The notes under the pieces are model-generated. The model was not told the DNA's origin. It saw nothing but the letters and a program-made list of their open reading frames with translations, and did no database searches. Shown in pieces: positions 37,390 to 49,600 of a stretch of DNA of 64,000 nucleotides (its first letter is position 1; every line of letters begins with the position of its first letter). The stretch comes from Parapristionchus giblindavisi (Eukaryota > Nematoda > Chromadorea > Rhabditida > Diplogasteridae): positions 1-64,000 of the forward strand of contig CALSFV010000418.1 of the NCBI GenBank assembly GCA_943737045.1. Direction: 5' to 3'. Both the position numbers and the translations under genes were made by a program.

Positions 37390-37881
37390 TCAACTGAATT
37401 TAGGAAATTTTATAAAAGTATCAGATCATTAACAATTTGAAGAGGTTTGAATCACAATAACGCTATTACTCTTCAAATCGGAAACATGTCAAGAATTACA
37501 ACAGTTAAAAACAAACGAAAGGGATAGATTACTTAAGTGAAATGGGCAACATTCTAAGAGTAGAAAGATACCAAGCGATGCAAGCATATGTGCAGTGTTT
37601 TGAATATATGGCGTCTTGCCACAAGGTACATAGCATGCTACATACCGTGACCTTGTCCACACAAAGCTAGTGAATCAGATATACATAGACATTGTATCTG
37701 CTTGGATAAGAATATAGAAACTGCAATATCAGTGATCAACTTGATCTGTTCATCGTTTGATAAAACTATTGTTATTCAAACGGCATGGTGGCTTCTTTTC
37801 AAATGCATTGTTTTCTCATATTAGTTTTCATTAAAAAGCACAGTAAAAGCCAAATTTCTTTTATTCACGAAATGAATGATC

Positions 37882-38190
37882 TCATTTTCCATCCATTTCA
37901 AACAGATTTATCAAGAGTTCCTTAGATTTCGTAAGGTCGAAGGCTCTTTTGTGCATGGCATTCCGATTTCTGCTTTTGGCTCCGTTTAGGAAGTTAGCTC
38001 CAACTGTTGTCCTGAAGAGGTCGCACCATCTCGGAGGTCTCCCTTTCGTTCTCCTGCGACGAAGGTTCCACTCGATCACGAATCGACTCCACTTCAAGCA
38101 CTCAACATTCGCGGGGCAGAGCCACTTCCTCTTCAGCGCTGTGCGAGCGAAATCCTGAACCAGAGCTGCATATGCGTCGCAACCGCTCAC
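37882..38190 (-). repeat. RTE-like LINE C-terminal fragment
   Basis: The best preserved copy is one open frame with ALKRKWLCPANVECLKWSR and RRRRTKGRPPRWCDLF, matching the basic GRPP-RW motif at the end of RTE-type ORFs. No RT domain is nearby. Confidence 0.6.
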
Positions 38191-38552
38191 AAATTTTAAA
38201 TAGCCATATTATCTTTATTACGAAGCCAACTTGAAATGCGGATTTTGAACTTTTCTTGACTTTTATCTCCGTCACAATCTATATCAAGTCTGATGGTATT
38301 TTTTATTGATGTAATAATCATTTTATACGAATTGTATCGACTTTATTTTGTCTTTAGCTCGGTTTATTTTTCAATCGAAATTGATTAGTTTCACTTCGGA
38401 TAATGTTCAATCAACCCACTTTTCCCTATCGTTTCCTCGTTTGAATAGCTAGAATTGTTCAGACACAGTGTCCCAGTTAATAGAAATGTTATGTCATTTT
38501 TGATAATGAAAGGGATGGATTTATCAATTTCTTTAAAAATCGACAAAAGCTT

Positions 38553-38634
38553 CGACCAGGATGAGATTCGAACTCACGCGGGGAAACCCCATTGGATTAG
38601 CAGTCCAACGCCTTAACCACTCGGCCACCTGGTC
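38553..38634 (-). tRNA. tRNA-Ser (anticodon GCU)
   Basis: By eye identical to the copy at 7355-7436, with an intact cloverleaf, the GCT anticodon in loop CTGCTAA, and a downstream CTTTTG T-run on the minus strand. It lies between the 5' flank of copy 4 and the 3' flank of copy 5. Confidence 0.95.
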
Positions 38635-38980
38635 ACATGAATTCTACCAGCGGAATAGGCAATCAACAATTGAAAGCAAACAAGAACAGAAAAGAATCTT
38701 CTTCAATACAAGGAAAATAAAGAAAGGTTGACAAATATTGTATGATTCTAGTGGAATTAAAGTGGAGTGGAATTATGATCGATGATAATATAATTATGAC
38801 CATGGTTGTATTCAGCGGCATCTGAAGAATGCAAAGGCTCGATTATCAATTCTTCCAGACGGTCTAGAAAATCAATCGATAATCATATACTAATCTCTGG
38901 AATGGAATGCGTTATAAGATCCAACATAAGAGGAAGAGATGAGTGATACTTCAGATGACCGCACTCCAAGGATAATTCTG

Positions 38981-39286
38981 TATTATAGAATTACAAAAGT
39001 TTTTCATACACCACGCAAATGCCGAACTGATTGTTAGTAAACTTCTCCACCGTTGAGAAAAACGCACTCCAAAATTTTCGCCAAATTTCAGGAGGTTTTT
39101 CCGAACGTTTTTTAAGTGCATGTAATTTTATTTTTGCTGAAAGCCTAATAAAATGACGAGAAAATTCTATGAAATTCAATAAACTAAGCGAAAATGGAAT
39201 ATCGTGCGAAAAAGTGAGCGGAGTCAGAGTATTGCGCGGCAAAGAGCGGAATTTGAATTGTTCGGATAGTTTTAATTCTATAATAC
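38981..39286. mobile_element. ~306-bp MITE with TATTATAGAATTA ends
   Basis: The edges read TATTATAGAATTACAAAAG and TTTTAATTCTATAATA. The related flank near 28557-28566 has uninterrupted AATTCTGTACCCAATATCAG, showing an empty site. Further copies are at 51038, 52272 and 63221. The ~100-codon frame inside is a by-product. Confidence 0.8.
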
Positions 39287-39709
39287 CCAATCTCAGTAAA
39301 AATTTGGTTTAACGAAATACATACTATTAAATCCCATTGAGCCTCAGTAATGGTAGCTTTTCCAACGAAAGAAACGAAATAGAGAAACATGATGGATATG
39401 TTAGAAAATATAATGTACGAAATATTTTGTATAACATAAATTAAGGAATTCGACACTTTATCGAGGTATTGATTTTTCCATAGATAGTTAGAATTTACAG
39501 TTTATTTAGAGTTTGTGAAATACAAAATTTTAAAAAAATGTAAGGTTCAGGTAGAAATAGAAATGCTGAATGTGAATAATGAAACTGTTCGACGAATAAG
39601 TAAAAATCATAAGAAACAATGATGAAAATATGAAAGAACGGCGAATGTAGAAAAGTATTCAAAAAGAATAAATGACAGAAACAAATATTACGGGGGAATA
39701 TGCTTTACA

Positions 39710-41512
39710 TCAAAACGTGGATAACTGTTCCTGAAAATATTGCTTCATTATAATTATAAAAGCAATGAAATTGCTTCATTCACCCTTTACAAGATTTACA
39801 AATTTTAAATTTACTCAAGCATCGATTTAACTTACTCGAATTAGTGTAATTGCAGTATCAATAGATTGTATGATAATATTAGCAGATTGAATAAATGTGT
39901 CACTGAACTCATCTACCGTAGATCTCAATTCATTAGCTTCCTAAAATAGTTTATTTCAAATAGAATAATTATTTCACAAAAGTACCTCCTGTGTGAATAT
40001 AACATCAGCGGCGGCAGAAATTTGTTCGCGAAGATGGATATCCGGCAGTTTCTGAACAATTCTTTAGCATTATACGAGTACGTATTATAATAATATGGGG
40101 TGTGTTCAATTTGTCCCACTTTTGTTCATACTTTGCGTGAAAAGTTGGAAAACGCATAAGAGAGTATGGGATTTTAGAAATTTAGAGAAGCTTTCGATTG
40201 AAAAAAGTTGAGCATTTTCTATTCAACTAATTGTTCAACTAATTTGAAGTCTTACCTGTTCAACTTCTTTTTGTAGATCAATCAACACTTGATATTTCGA
40301 TAATATTTCTTCCTTTTTTGATTTCATTTCTTCTTTCTTAATTCTAATATACTCTTGTGATTCAATACGAAACTGAATTATAATTATTTAATAGATTGCA
40401 TATTGTAATTTTCCTCTCCATATTTCCGCTTCATATAATTTTTAAAATATTTTTTTCTGAATGAGAATACGAACCTTTTGATTATATCTAACTGTTGTAT
40501 GACCAATATGAGGATCTTCCCAGGAACAGTTACCACAAATCGGCTTATAGCACTGAAAAATGCAAAAAAATATATAAATTAAAAGAAAATATACCAATAA
40601 CATATCCGTAAAATAATTACTAAAATATCTTTAAAATTTAATTAAAAATAAAGCTTATGTACCTCAATGCAATTTAAGTCAGTACACATTCTTATTTGAG
40701 AAACTTGAACGCTCTGAAATTTTATCTCGATTTATTATACATTATAGAACTATTTAGAGAAAAGAATGAAAATAAGACAAAATAAGGGAAAGTAACCGTA
40801 ATTACCTCTTTACAGTAAAAACAATTAATAGAGGTCGTTTGCTCTTTTGTATTCGGTTTCAGTTCGGCCAACTGTATCATATTATTTAAATTTACGTCTA
40901 TCTGACTTTAAACTAACTGAGTCCAAGCCGATTAATTGCGAAATATTGTCCATCAATTGTTTTATTCACTCTTCGACAATAGGGACAAGGATAGCTATAA
41001 CACATTTGATTATCAATTAATAGTAACTGAATAAAATCGAACCTATCGTTTTTCTTTACAGCTTCAATGCAAACTTTGCAGAATGTATGACCACAATGAA
41101 GAATGTGGGGAATTCGAATTTTTGATTCTTGAATTAACAACAGAAAACAAGATTGTGAAAATAATAAAATCTTTGCAAAATTTAATTTTTAGCATCTAAA
41201 TTCTTCTTTTTGCAACAATTTCAACATCGAAAATTGTTAACATGTTAACAGTTAACGACGAACTACTCAATTTTCTTACTAATAATCAAAATGTAACAAA
41301 ATGGAGTACAGATTAATTCATTACAAAAAAACGGTTTTAATTTAAAAAAAATTTACTATTTCACGAAAAAACGACATTAAATTTACATAATATCTTTTTT
41401 TTTACAAAATAAAGCTCAACTTACCAAATTTCTGCAAACATATTTCACAGTTATGTAAGTTTTCAATTTCGGAATATGAAGAATCTTTTGTAATTACCGT
41501 CTCGATCTTTTC
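39710..41512 (-). pseudogene. RING-family gene copy 5, C-terminal half only
   Basis: Reading on the minus strand, the first RING exon (41425-41512, NCEICLQKF), the HCGHTFCKVC exon (about 41037-41121), the YPCPYCRR exon (about 40913-41000), B-box-like exons, coiled-coil exons and the last exon with its stop at 39710 are all present in frame. The seven upstream exons are absent. About 90 bases beyond the first RING exon, family homology stops and a 5'-truncated CR1-like LINE begins, after which the array continues in the opposite orientation. This copy therefore lost its promoter and N-terminal half at the polarity switch. The exon sequences are closest to copy 2 by eye. Expression would need a new start. 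Confidence 0.78.
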
Positions 41513-41599
41513 CTTAACGAAAACTGCTATAAAATGAAAAAAAAGGTGGTAAGAGTCACGATGGCTAATCACAGAAAAAAAGACTCTTTAGGGTAAGGA

Positions 41600-43437
41600 C
41601 AATAAGGGGTTCCACTCGAATACCAACTAAGGTTATCCAGCACTGTTCCCTCTCTTTGGAAACATTCTTTAATTACTCCAATACCCAAACCCGGTAAGGA
41701 TCACAAACTCCCAGACTCCTATCGTCCCATCTCCATTCTCTCACCTGCCTCTAAAACAATGGAAAGACTTGTCAAGGAAAAACTTGCCCCTTACCTGTTC
41801 CGTTTTGACATTATTCCACCCTATCAGCATGGTTATCGTCCCGGTGCTTCTGTTCTCACAAACATTATTGATTGTGAGAATGATTGGTCTCTTGCTCATT
41901 CCCGAAAACAACACACAGATGTCATCTTTCTAGATTTTTCACGTGCCTTTGATACTGTTCCTTTCTCTAAATTGATTTCCAAATGCACACATTATGGTAT
42001 TCATGGTAATCTCTTACAATGGATTACATCATTCCTTTCTGATAGACACTTTTCTGTCCGACTTGATGGTTGTCTTTCCGACTCTTTCCCTGTTCTCTCT
42101 GGTGTTCCACAAGGATCTGTACTAGGGCCCATTCTATTTAATTTATATATTTCTGATATCACCCATATTATCTCTCAATTTCCCGATGTACACATCAAAT
42201 CATATGCAGATGATATCAAATTGTACATTTCTTATTCGCCTGATACTTCCCAATCTAAGGTTTCTCAATTACAAAATGCTTTGAATTGTATTCATTCTTG
42301 GACCATTGTTAACCAGCTCTCTCTCTCTGAATCAAAATGCACTCATCTTCATATTGGTTCATCTCCTCCTTCCTATTCAATCAATAATATCATTCTCAAT
42401 AGTCAATCCCCTCAACGTGATCTAGGCGTCCAAATTGTCCCCTCTCTCCTCAGAAATGCCTCAATTGATGACCGTACTTGTAAAGCCAAAACTGCCTTAT
42501 TCACAATGCTCCGTGCCGTTTCTGTCAATAATCCTGATATTCTAGTCAAATGTTACCGTACTTATGTTCTTCCTCATCTTGATTTCGCTTCTCCTTTCTG
42601 GAACCCCTATACTAAGAAAGATAGTCAGAAAATAGAGAAGGTCCAAGAACAATTCACTCGAATTCTATTCTATCGTTGCTATCCATCTCCTTCTTATCCT
42701 CTTGGTCTTCCTTCCTACTCAAATCGTCTGTCTATTCTTGGTCTTCAAGCGCTTTATGAGAGGAGAGTCATCACTGACTTAGTTTTCGCCCGTAGGATTA
42801 TGAATGGCGATACAGTTCTAGATAGAAATAGATTCTTTACATTTAGACCCCTCAGAGATAGATCACATACTTTCGGAATACATGTTGAGTTCACTAGATC
42901 AACTCCACGATTCAATTGTTTTTCTAGAAGAGTAGCTAGATTATTAAGTGAATTGCCATCTCATGTACATTGCTCACCTAGTTTAAATATATACAAAAAT
43001 AGATTATCACAATTAGATTTGTCCAAGTTTACCGTTTATCGATAATTGTATCAATATCTTCATTAATAGTTGCACATCTATATTTATCCCCTTGTCATAG
43101 CATTCATCCCCTTCTCCCTCTAGAATATCTCTTTAATTCAGCACCACCCATACCCATTAGCAATCTAGCATCTGGTTCTCGGAGCAGAGTCAACCTGGTC
43201 ACCGAGTCCTCTTCCTCGGATAATTCCTCCTACTCTCACTCCCACCATGAGAGAAAGACCAGACGATGACAAGATGAGCCCAGTTTGCCTGATTGATTGA
43301 TCTCTATATATTTCTTACCTTATGCACCCCCACCCCCTTTTATTCACCATAGCATTTATGAGAGTCATTATCATCATGTATCATTATGTTTCACTCGTAT
43401 TTTCTAATTGTTTCTCGTTGCGCTCTCGGGCGTAGAT
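41600..43437 (+). mobile_element. 5'-truncated CR1-like non-LTR retrotransposon (LINE)
   Basis: The element has an RT open frame followed by a ~390-base 3' tail that ends where the neighbouring gene's upstream sequence resumes (AAATATATTACTAGAG). The endonuclease part is missing. It sits exactly where the minus-strand copy 5 stops and the plus-strand copy 6 begins. No clear target duplication is visible, as expected if insertion and the inversion breakpoint coincide. Confidence 0.8.
41606..43045 (+). CDS. LINE reverse transcriptase ORF, N-terminally truncated
   Basis: The frame is open from 41606 (after a stop at 41603) to the stop at 43045, and the first ATG is at 41759. The translation shows the RT core in order: PIPKPGKDHK and SYRPISIL (fingers), FLDFSRAFDTV, SGVPQGSVLGPILFNLYI, the catalytic YADDIKLY, then the CR1/Jockey-type C-terminal region DLGVQIV ... 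YVLPHLDFASPFWNPY. It would copy its own RNA into DNA at a nicked target. The RT core has no internal stop, so the insertion is probably young, but with no endonuclease or 5' promoter it cannot be autonomous. Assignment to the CR1 group is by motif recall. Confidence 0.88.
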   Translation, partial: GVPLEYQLRLSSTVPSLWKHSLITPIPKPGKDHKLPDSYRPISILSPASKTMERLVKEKLAPYLFRFDIIPPYQHGYRPGASVLTNIIDCENDWSLAHSRKQHTDVIFLDFSRAFDTVPFSKLISKCTHYGIHGNLLQWITSFLSDRHFSVRLDGCLSDSFPVLSGVPQGSVLGPILFNLYISDITHIISQFPDVHIKSYADDIKLYISYSPDTSQSKVSQLQNALNCIHSWTIVNQLSLSESKCTHLHIGSSPPSYSINNIILNSQSPQRDLGVQIVPSLLRNASIDDRTCKAKTALFTMLRAVSVNNPDILVKCYRTYVLPHLDFASPFWNPYTKKDSQKIEKVQEQFTRILFYRCYPSPSYPLGLPSYSNRLSILGLQALYERRVITDLVFARRIMNGDTVLDRNRFFTFRPLRDRSHTFGIHVEFTRSTPRFNCFSRRVARLLSELPSHVHCSPSLNIYKNRLSQLDLSKFTVYR

Positions 43438-43639
43438 AAAATATATTACTAGAGCACATTTGCATGCTTTCATATACTATACTTCTTATTTAATTTCACT
43501 TAAGTAATCTATCCCTCTCGATTGTTTTTAACTAATTCGTAACATGTTTCCGATTCAAAGAGATAGCGTTATTCTGATTCAAACCTGTTCAAATTGAAAA
43601 TGATCCGATACTATGATAATATTTCCGAAATTCAGTTGA

Positions 43640-46600
43640 ATGGTGAACTTCGTTGAGCGTGAAAAATATGCGATTGATCGTGCAGGAATCTTCTATCAAA
43701 TATCTCAAGGTACCTACATACATAGTGAGAATAAAGAAAACTGGGGCAGTTATTGTTATTTTTGTTATAATTCTAATTTTCGAAATTTTTTTCAGATGAA
43801 TTTTTTCTCTATTCGTCAACAATACTTACATGGATGAATGGGTATTTTTTTTCTTTCCAATTTTAAAATAATGAATTTATATTTTGAGAAAAGGAAAACA
43901 TAGCAAAGTATTTGGGAGCAAATCGATATACGGAGTAGTAGGCGATGGTCTCCTCCTCGAAACTGATCATTTTGTTAGAAATATATGGACAATAAAGCAT
44001 GAAAATGGGAAGTTCGCAATGAATGAATCCGTAAGTACAAATTCGTGTATTCTTTATAGAATACATATCTTTATAGAATACCTTATATATCAACTCTTCT
44101 CATTATATTTGATGGAATAAATAAATAAATAAATATATTCATTTTAACAGAGCGAAAGTGGAATAAGAAGAATTGGATCAGAGAATGGTTCTTCCTACTT
44201 GTTGATTGAAAAAGAAGAACATAGGAATGCATCATTTCTTATTCCATATGGGGATTACCGAATTGAAGGGATTGAACTGCCTAAATCTCGACACCTTCAT
44301 TTGGCTGGGTCAGTTTTCTATTTTCGTGTTAATTGAAATCTTCAGCAGCATAATCACCAGTAAATATTCAGTAACCTCTGGTATTTCAAAACTAGTAGTT
44401 TACTTATCATTCCCACTAGCAATAGACTTGTAAGTCGGCTTCTAGTTAGACGTAAATTTACTGCAAGTGGTGTATTATACTGTAATGCATTTCGTCAAAT
44501 GTTCTTTCACTTGTAGTAAACTTGCAGTAAACTTCTAGTCAGTGACGTCATTTAAATAGACTGCTAGTTTGGAAATACCAGAGAACGACGCTTGTAGTCA
44601 TTTCGTTTGTTTTCTAATGTTGCCATTTTTTTGAGTTCGCCACGAAAAATGTATAATTATCTTTCGAGTTTTCTTTTCTGTTTTTTTTCTATCGAAATCT
44701 AACTCGCGCAAGACAATGTTCTGTTTGGATTGACGAGTTAAGATTAAAAATATGATGTTTTATTTAGCAGTATTCGGAAAACTATATTTGCATAGGTATA
44801 AAATTCGGCAATTGAAACCACGTGAGCTTCTCAAATGTCTTACGAATATGTTCCTCCTATTTTATGCGTTCTTACGGGAACACTGATTTCAAGGGGAATC
44901 GTATTCTGTATCATGGATAATGGTTTTACATTAACTATTCGCCGCTATCCACCTTTTGAAACCACATTTTATCATCTCTTCCTCAACCGCAGCTACCCAT
45001 ATGGGTCGCTTTCAGAAGCATTTCTGTCGCAACTGATGTGTGGTTAGTGGAACAGACTGATTTTAAGGCATATCGTATTCTGCATCAGGGCCGATGGTTT
45101 TACTTCCACTATTCGACGATATCGGCCAGAATCAAAAGAATATATAGAGAAGAAAGGATTACCTCATGTAACAAAAAGATATGTGGTTGTTTGAGTAATT
45201 TGACTTTTACAGATCAATAAGCGATCAGTAATGTTCAACAACTGGATATTTTATGTGTCCTATGAACACGAATTAGTTGCAGTAAATATGAATGATCTGA
45301 CATGGGAAAGTATGAAGACAAAGTATGTTTTGTTTAAAAAAAGAATGTAACACAATTGTATTCTAGCTTGAGAAATAGCTGCTCAATTGCTGGAATAGAT
45401 GAAAATGGAATTGTTAATATAGGCAGTTCGGTTATTTCATATAACTTGAACTCGCCTACTCGCCTCTTCTCTGCTCAACTTCCTATGAAGTATATGGTAA
45501 GGTTCCCCCATTTTTTCTCTCCTGCGTACCAGAGAGACAATCAAAATAGAATTCCTATACGCTCGAATTTTATACCTTACAAGGGAATGATCTGGGCTCT
45601 CCCGATCTCCTCTAAAAGCGAAGGGTATAGTAAGTCGAACGCGCTGATTTCAAATCCGTGTTCAAATCCTGCCAGTTCGGTAGTCCAGAGAAGTTACACG
45701 TTATAGGACATTTTTGCACGTGATTTTGCCTTTAAAGGGAGCGGTTCCTCCCTCAATGGCCTATTCATTGCGCGCACTATTTTCCTGTTCTCTAACAACG
45801 AGAAAGCATTGCGCGTCGAAGAGAACATTGAGTGAGGTTACGCTCCCTTTAAAAGTCACGTTTTTCCAGGCGCGCTATAACACGCGTGTCGCGTAAGGTT
45901 CGAATAAACGGTGGCACATTGAAAAAGTCGAAAATGAGCAGAAGTCATTTTTCGGTAGTCCATATGGTCCCTAACAAGATAGCAAGAGCTTTTGTGCATA
46001 TCTTCATTTTTGACGTCGAGAGACGTCGTCAAACTTTTTGGAGGCCGAAATTTGCCAACTTTGGAGCTCTGTAGCTCTTCGGGGAGTGGTTTTCGTATAG
46101 AGTCGTCAATAGAAGAATTTCCTAGAACGTCCAGGAGAATGCACCTGCATCATTGGCCGATCGATATTTTAATTAGTATTTTTGTAAATCGATTTTGTTA
46201 AATGGTTTTTAACAAAAATCGAAGCCGAAAGTTTTCAATAGCTCGATCGACTCATCTTGTCGAGAGGAATTCAACGGTATACTGAACGTTTCTGTATGAG
46301 GTTGTGCTCTCAAGATATGAGCATTTCAAGATTTTCATTGCGTGAGATCACACGAGGGAAGAGTGACGCAGCCAGTGATCTACTCACTCGTCTGCCTCGT
46401 ATGAACAATTCTCCCATTCTCATTAGTTTTACTGTTGTTCTAGTACTCCTCTTAGCTATTTTTGATAATTTGTGAATATTCATTTCGATAATTCTATTCA
46501 TAAATCATAGCCAATCAATGAATATTAATATCTTTGAAGGCAAATTACAATACGACAACAAAGAGGCTTCAAATTCATAGGTATATTTCATCACATTCTT

Positions 46601-49600
46601 CCTCGACCACCATCCTAAAACATTGTTTTCCAAAAATTTTCACGTCCTCATTCTCTTCATTCTTTCCTTCCTCCCTCATCGTCCAGCTCCGAGTCCCCCG
46701 ACTCATCCCCAACTCTTCTCTTCCTCGTCCTGTTAAAGTTTACTAAAACTGATAAGTTAAAGTGTATTCTCTTTTCTGGTTTCCATAATCACAAACATTT
46801 CAATTTGCCTTGTAAATTCATTATTAGTTCTTTCAATTTCAACAAAAGAAAAACCAGCAAAAGATCACTGCGGCAAGGGGGATAGAACCCCTGACCGTCA
46901 AAATTAAGCGCCGACATCTTATCCACTACACTACAGAGAGATGTATGGAAGGTTGATAGAAGATAATATCAACCAATCATGATGGCATGTGCTGGAAACA
47001 ACACGAATTTAACTATCAAAAAAATCTTGAAATGCTCATATCTTCCGAGCACAACCTCATACAAAAACATACAGTGTACCGTTGAATTCCTCTCGACAAG
47101 ATGAGTCGATCGAGCTATTGAAAACTTTCGGCTTCGATTTTTGCTAAAAACCATTTAACAAAATCGATTTACAAAAATACTAATTAAAATGTCGATCGGC
47201 CAATGATGCACGTGCATTCTCCTGGACGTTCTCGGAAATTCTTCTATTGACGACTCTATACGAAAACCACTCCCCGAAGAGCTACAGAGCTCCAAAGTTG
47301 GCAAATTTCGGCCTCCAAAAAGTTTGACGACGTCTCTCGACGTCAAAAATGAAGATATGCAAAAACGCTCGGGGCTACCTCTTAGTTACCATATAGACTA
47401 CCAAAAAAGGCATTAACATGTGGGGGTCAGAAAATGTGCCAACCACCCACGGATTTTACTCGATTCTTCAGTGACACGCGTGATAAGCATCTGTAGTCGG
47501 GTTGGGTAAGCGATGTGTTGGGAAATAGGTATACTGGTTCGACTCCTCGACATCGCAAGTTTCTTTGCATCGTTTTTTTGTTTTGAAAACTTTAACAACC
47601 TTTACCTTTTTTGGGATGCCTATTTGGCAGATTTTGAAAACGGTTTTGAAATCATTTACCCACTTCTTTTCGTGTAGATCGGGAGATGTGAATAGCCGTC
47701 ATTCCCCTGCTTGTTCACGATCAAAGTGTTTTTTCTGTGATTGTACCTCTTCATCACCTAACATTTTCATAGCCGTTTCGTTAAGGAAAATGCCAAAACG
47801 GCAATCATAAAAGAGCTTTCATATTCCGACTTTGAAGAATCATTAAATTGTGAAATATGTATGGAACAATTTGGTTAGTTGATCTTTATTCCTTATTCGA
47901 TTTATTGTCATATGCAATAAAGTAAATTTGATGTCTAATTGCAAGTTTAGTTTTTTTTTAATTGTAGGGCTTTTTTTATTAAAAGTGCTTTTTGTAATGA
48001 ATGAAAAACGGAATTCTATTCCATTTTGTTCAACATTGATTGGTTGAGGGAAGAAATTAAGTCGTTTTTTTTATTGTCTGTCAACGAGCTTATGTACTAA
48101 ACGAGACACAAAATTATTACGAGTGAAAAGAGTTTGTATCATAAAAGCGTATTTACGAATGGGCCAGGATGGATTCCTCAAGGGTGGAATGGGGACTAGG
48201 ACACAGTGGTCCCCTTTTGTACGATAAATTATTGAAGTGAATATTGACGAGGAAATTGTTGCTAATAGAAAATTATATACCGAAAATTTACTTTTACAAA
48301 GACTTATTTCCGAAACAATATTCTTGTTAAATTATTAATGTTGTTAATTCAAGAATCAAATATTCGAATTCCCCACACTCTTCATTGTGGTCATACATTC
48401 TGCAAAGTTTGCATTGAAGCTGTTAAGAAAGACGATAGGTTCGATTTTATTCATTAACCAATTATTTAAAGATGGAGACCCTCCAGTTTTTTCGTAATAA
48501 TAGATAGAGATTCATCACGAATTAAAACACATATTTGATATTGATTCACGATATGTTTGAAGCTTGCTATGCGTATTGTAAGTACAACTTTTAGGCATAT
48601 AGAGAGTGAATGTCAGATTTGCATACCTGAATCTCTTAATTTCCCATTGTCACTCACTCCAATTACCATATAATAAAGAATAGGAGTCAGTCTAAAGGGT
48701 CTCCTTTTCTTTAAAGGCACAGAGCTAATTTGACTCTCCGCATTGGCAACGCTCTCTCGTAGACAAAGAAAGCGCGAGAGTGTAACCAGAGCGGTGAGTT
48801 TAAAATTAGCTTAGGGTGGACCTTTAACAATGATATTGTAGCGCAACCAAACCCAGCCATGTTTTTGGTACGAAAGTGATCAAGTAATTGCAGCGTATGC
48901 TATATCTATTCATTCTTCGAATATTTGATTTCACGTTTTACTCTTTCAATGCATTCGTCCCATAGGTAAGAAATGATAAATATTATTATTGTTAATTGTT
49001 AAACAAATGTGTTATAGCTATCCTTGCCCCATTTGTCGAAGAGAGAATAAAACTACTGATGGACAATATTTCGCAATAAATCGACTTGCACTCAGTTAGT
49101 TTAAAGTGAGACAGACGTAATTTAAAAAAAGAACTATACTGCAGAGATGGCTGAACAGAAACCGAATGCCAAAGAAGAAACGAGCGCTTGTTTTCACTGT
49201 AAAGAGGTAATTTATCTTTTCATTTGTTATTATTTTCGTTCTTTCCTCAAAAATAGTATAATAAATCGAAATGATTTTTTTCAGCGTGTTAAAACTTCTC
49301 GCGCAAGAATTTGCACTGACTTAAATTGCATTGAGGTAATTCCTTATGCATCGTTACATTTGCCTGACGCGCCTACGCCGTCACGTAAAAAAACATTACA
49401 TGCTTACGCGCGCGTCGGCGTCAATTTTGGAGTGTCTTGGGTCTCAAGTGGAAAACCCTGATGGTCCATGAAATTACTGTAGAAGGTTACGGTAGTCAAT
49501 CATTATTGATCGATGGTACGGTAGCTTCTTACCGGATCCCCATTGTCATTCAGGGTTTTCCACTTGGGACCCAACGCACTCCAAAATTGACGCTGACGCG

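Noticed and set aside
38991..39290. Recurrent ~100-codon frame also seen at 51081, 52315 and 63216
   Set aside because: It lies inside a short TIR element whose empty site is visible elsewhere; reading phase and ends are not conserved.
43889..45185. First fifth-exon candidate at 44894-44965 of copy 6 as the true exon
   Set aside because: It loses homology midway (YPPFETT...), whereas the second candidate at 45068-45185 is complete and in frame.
46869..46942. Functional tRNA on the minus strand
   Set aside because: Only the T-arm folds; acceptor and anticodon stems fail, so it is listed as a tRNA-like repeat.
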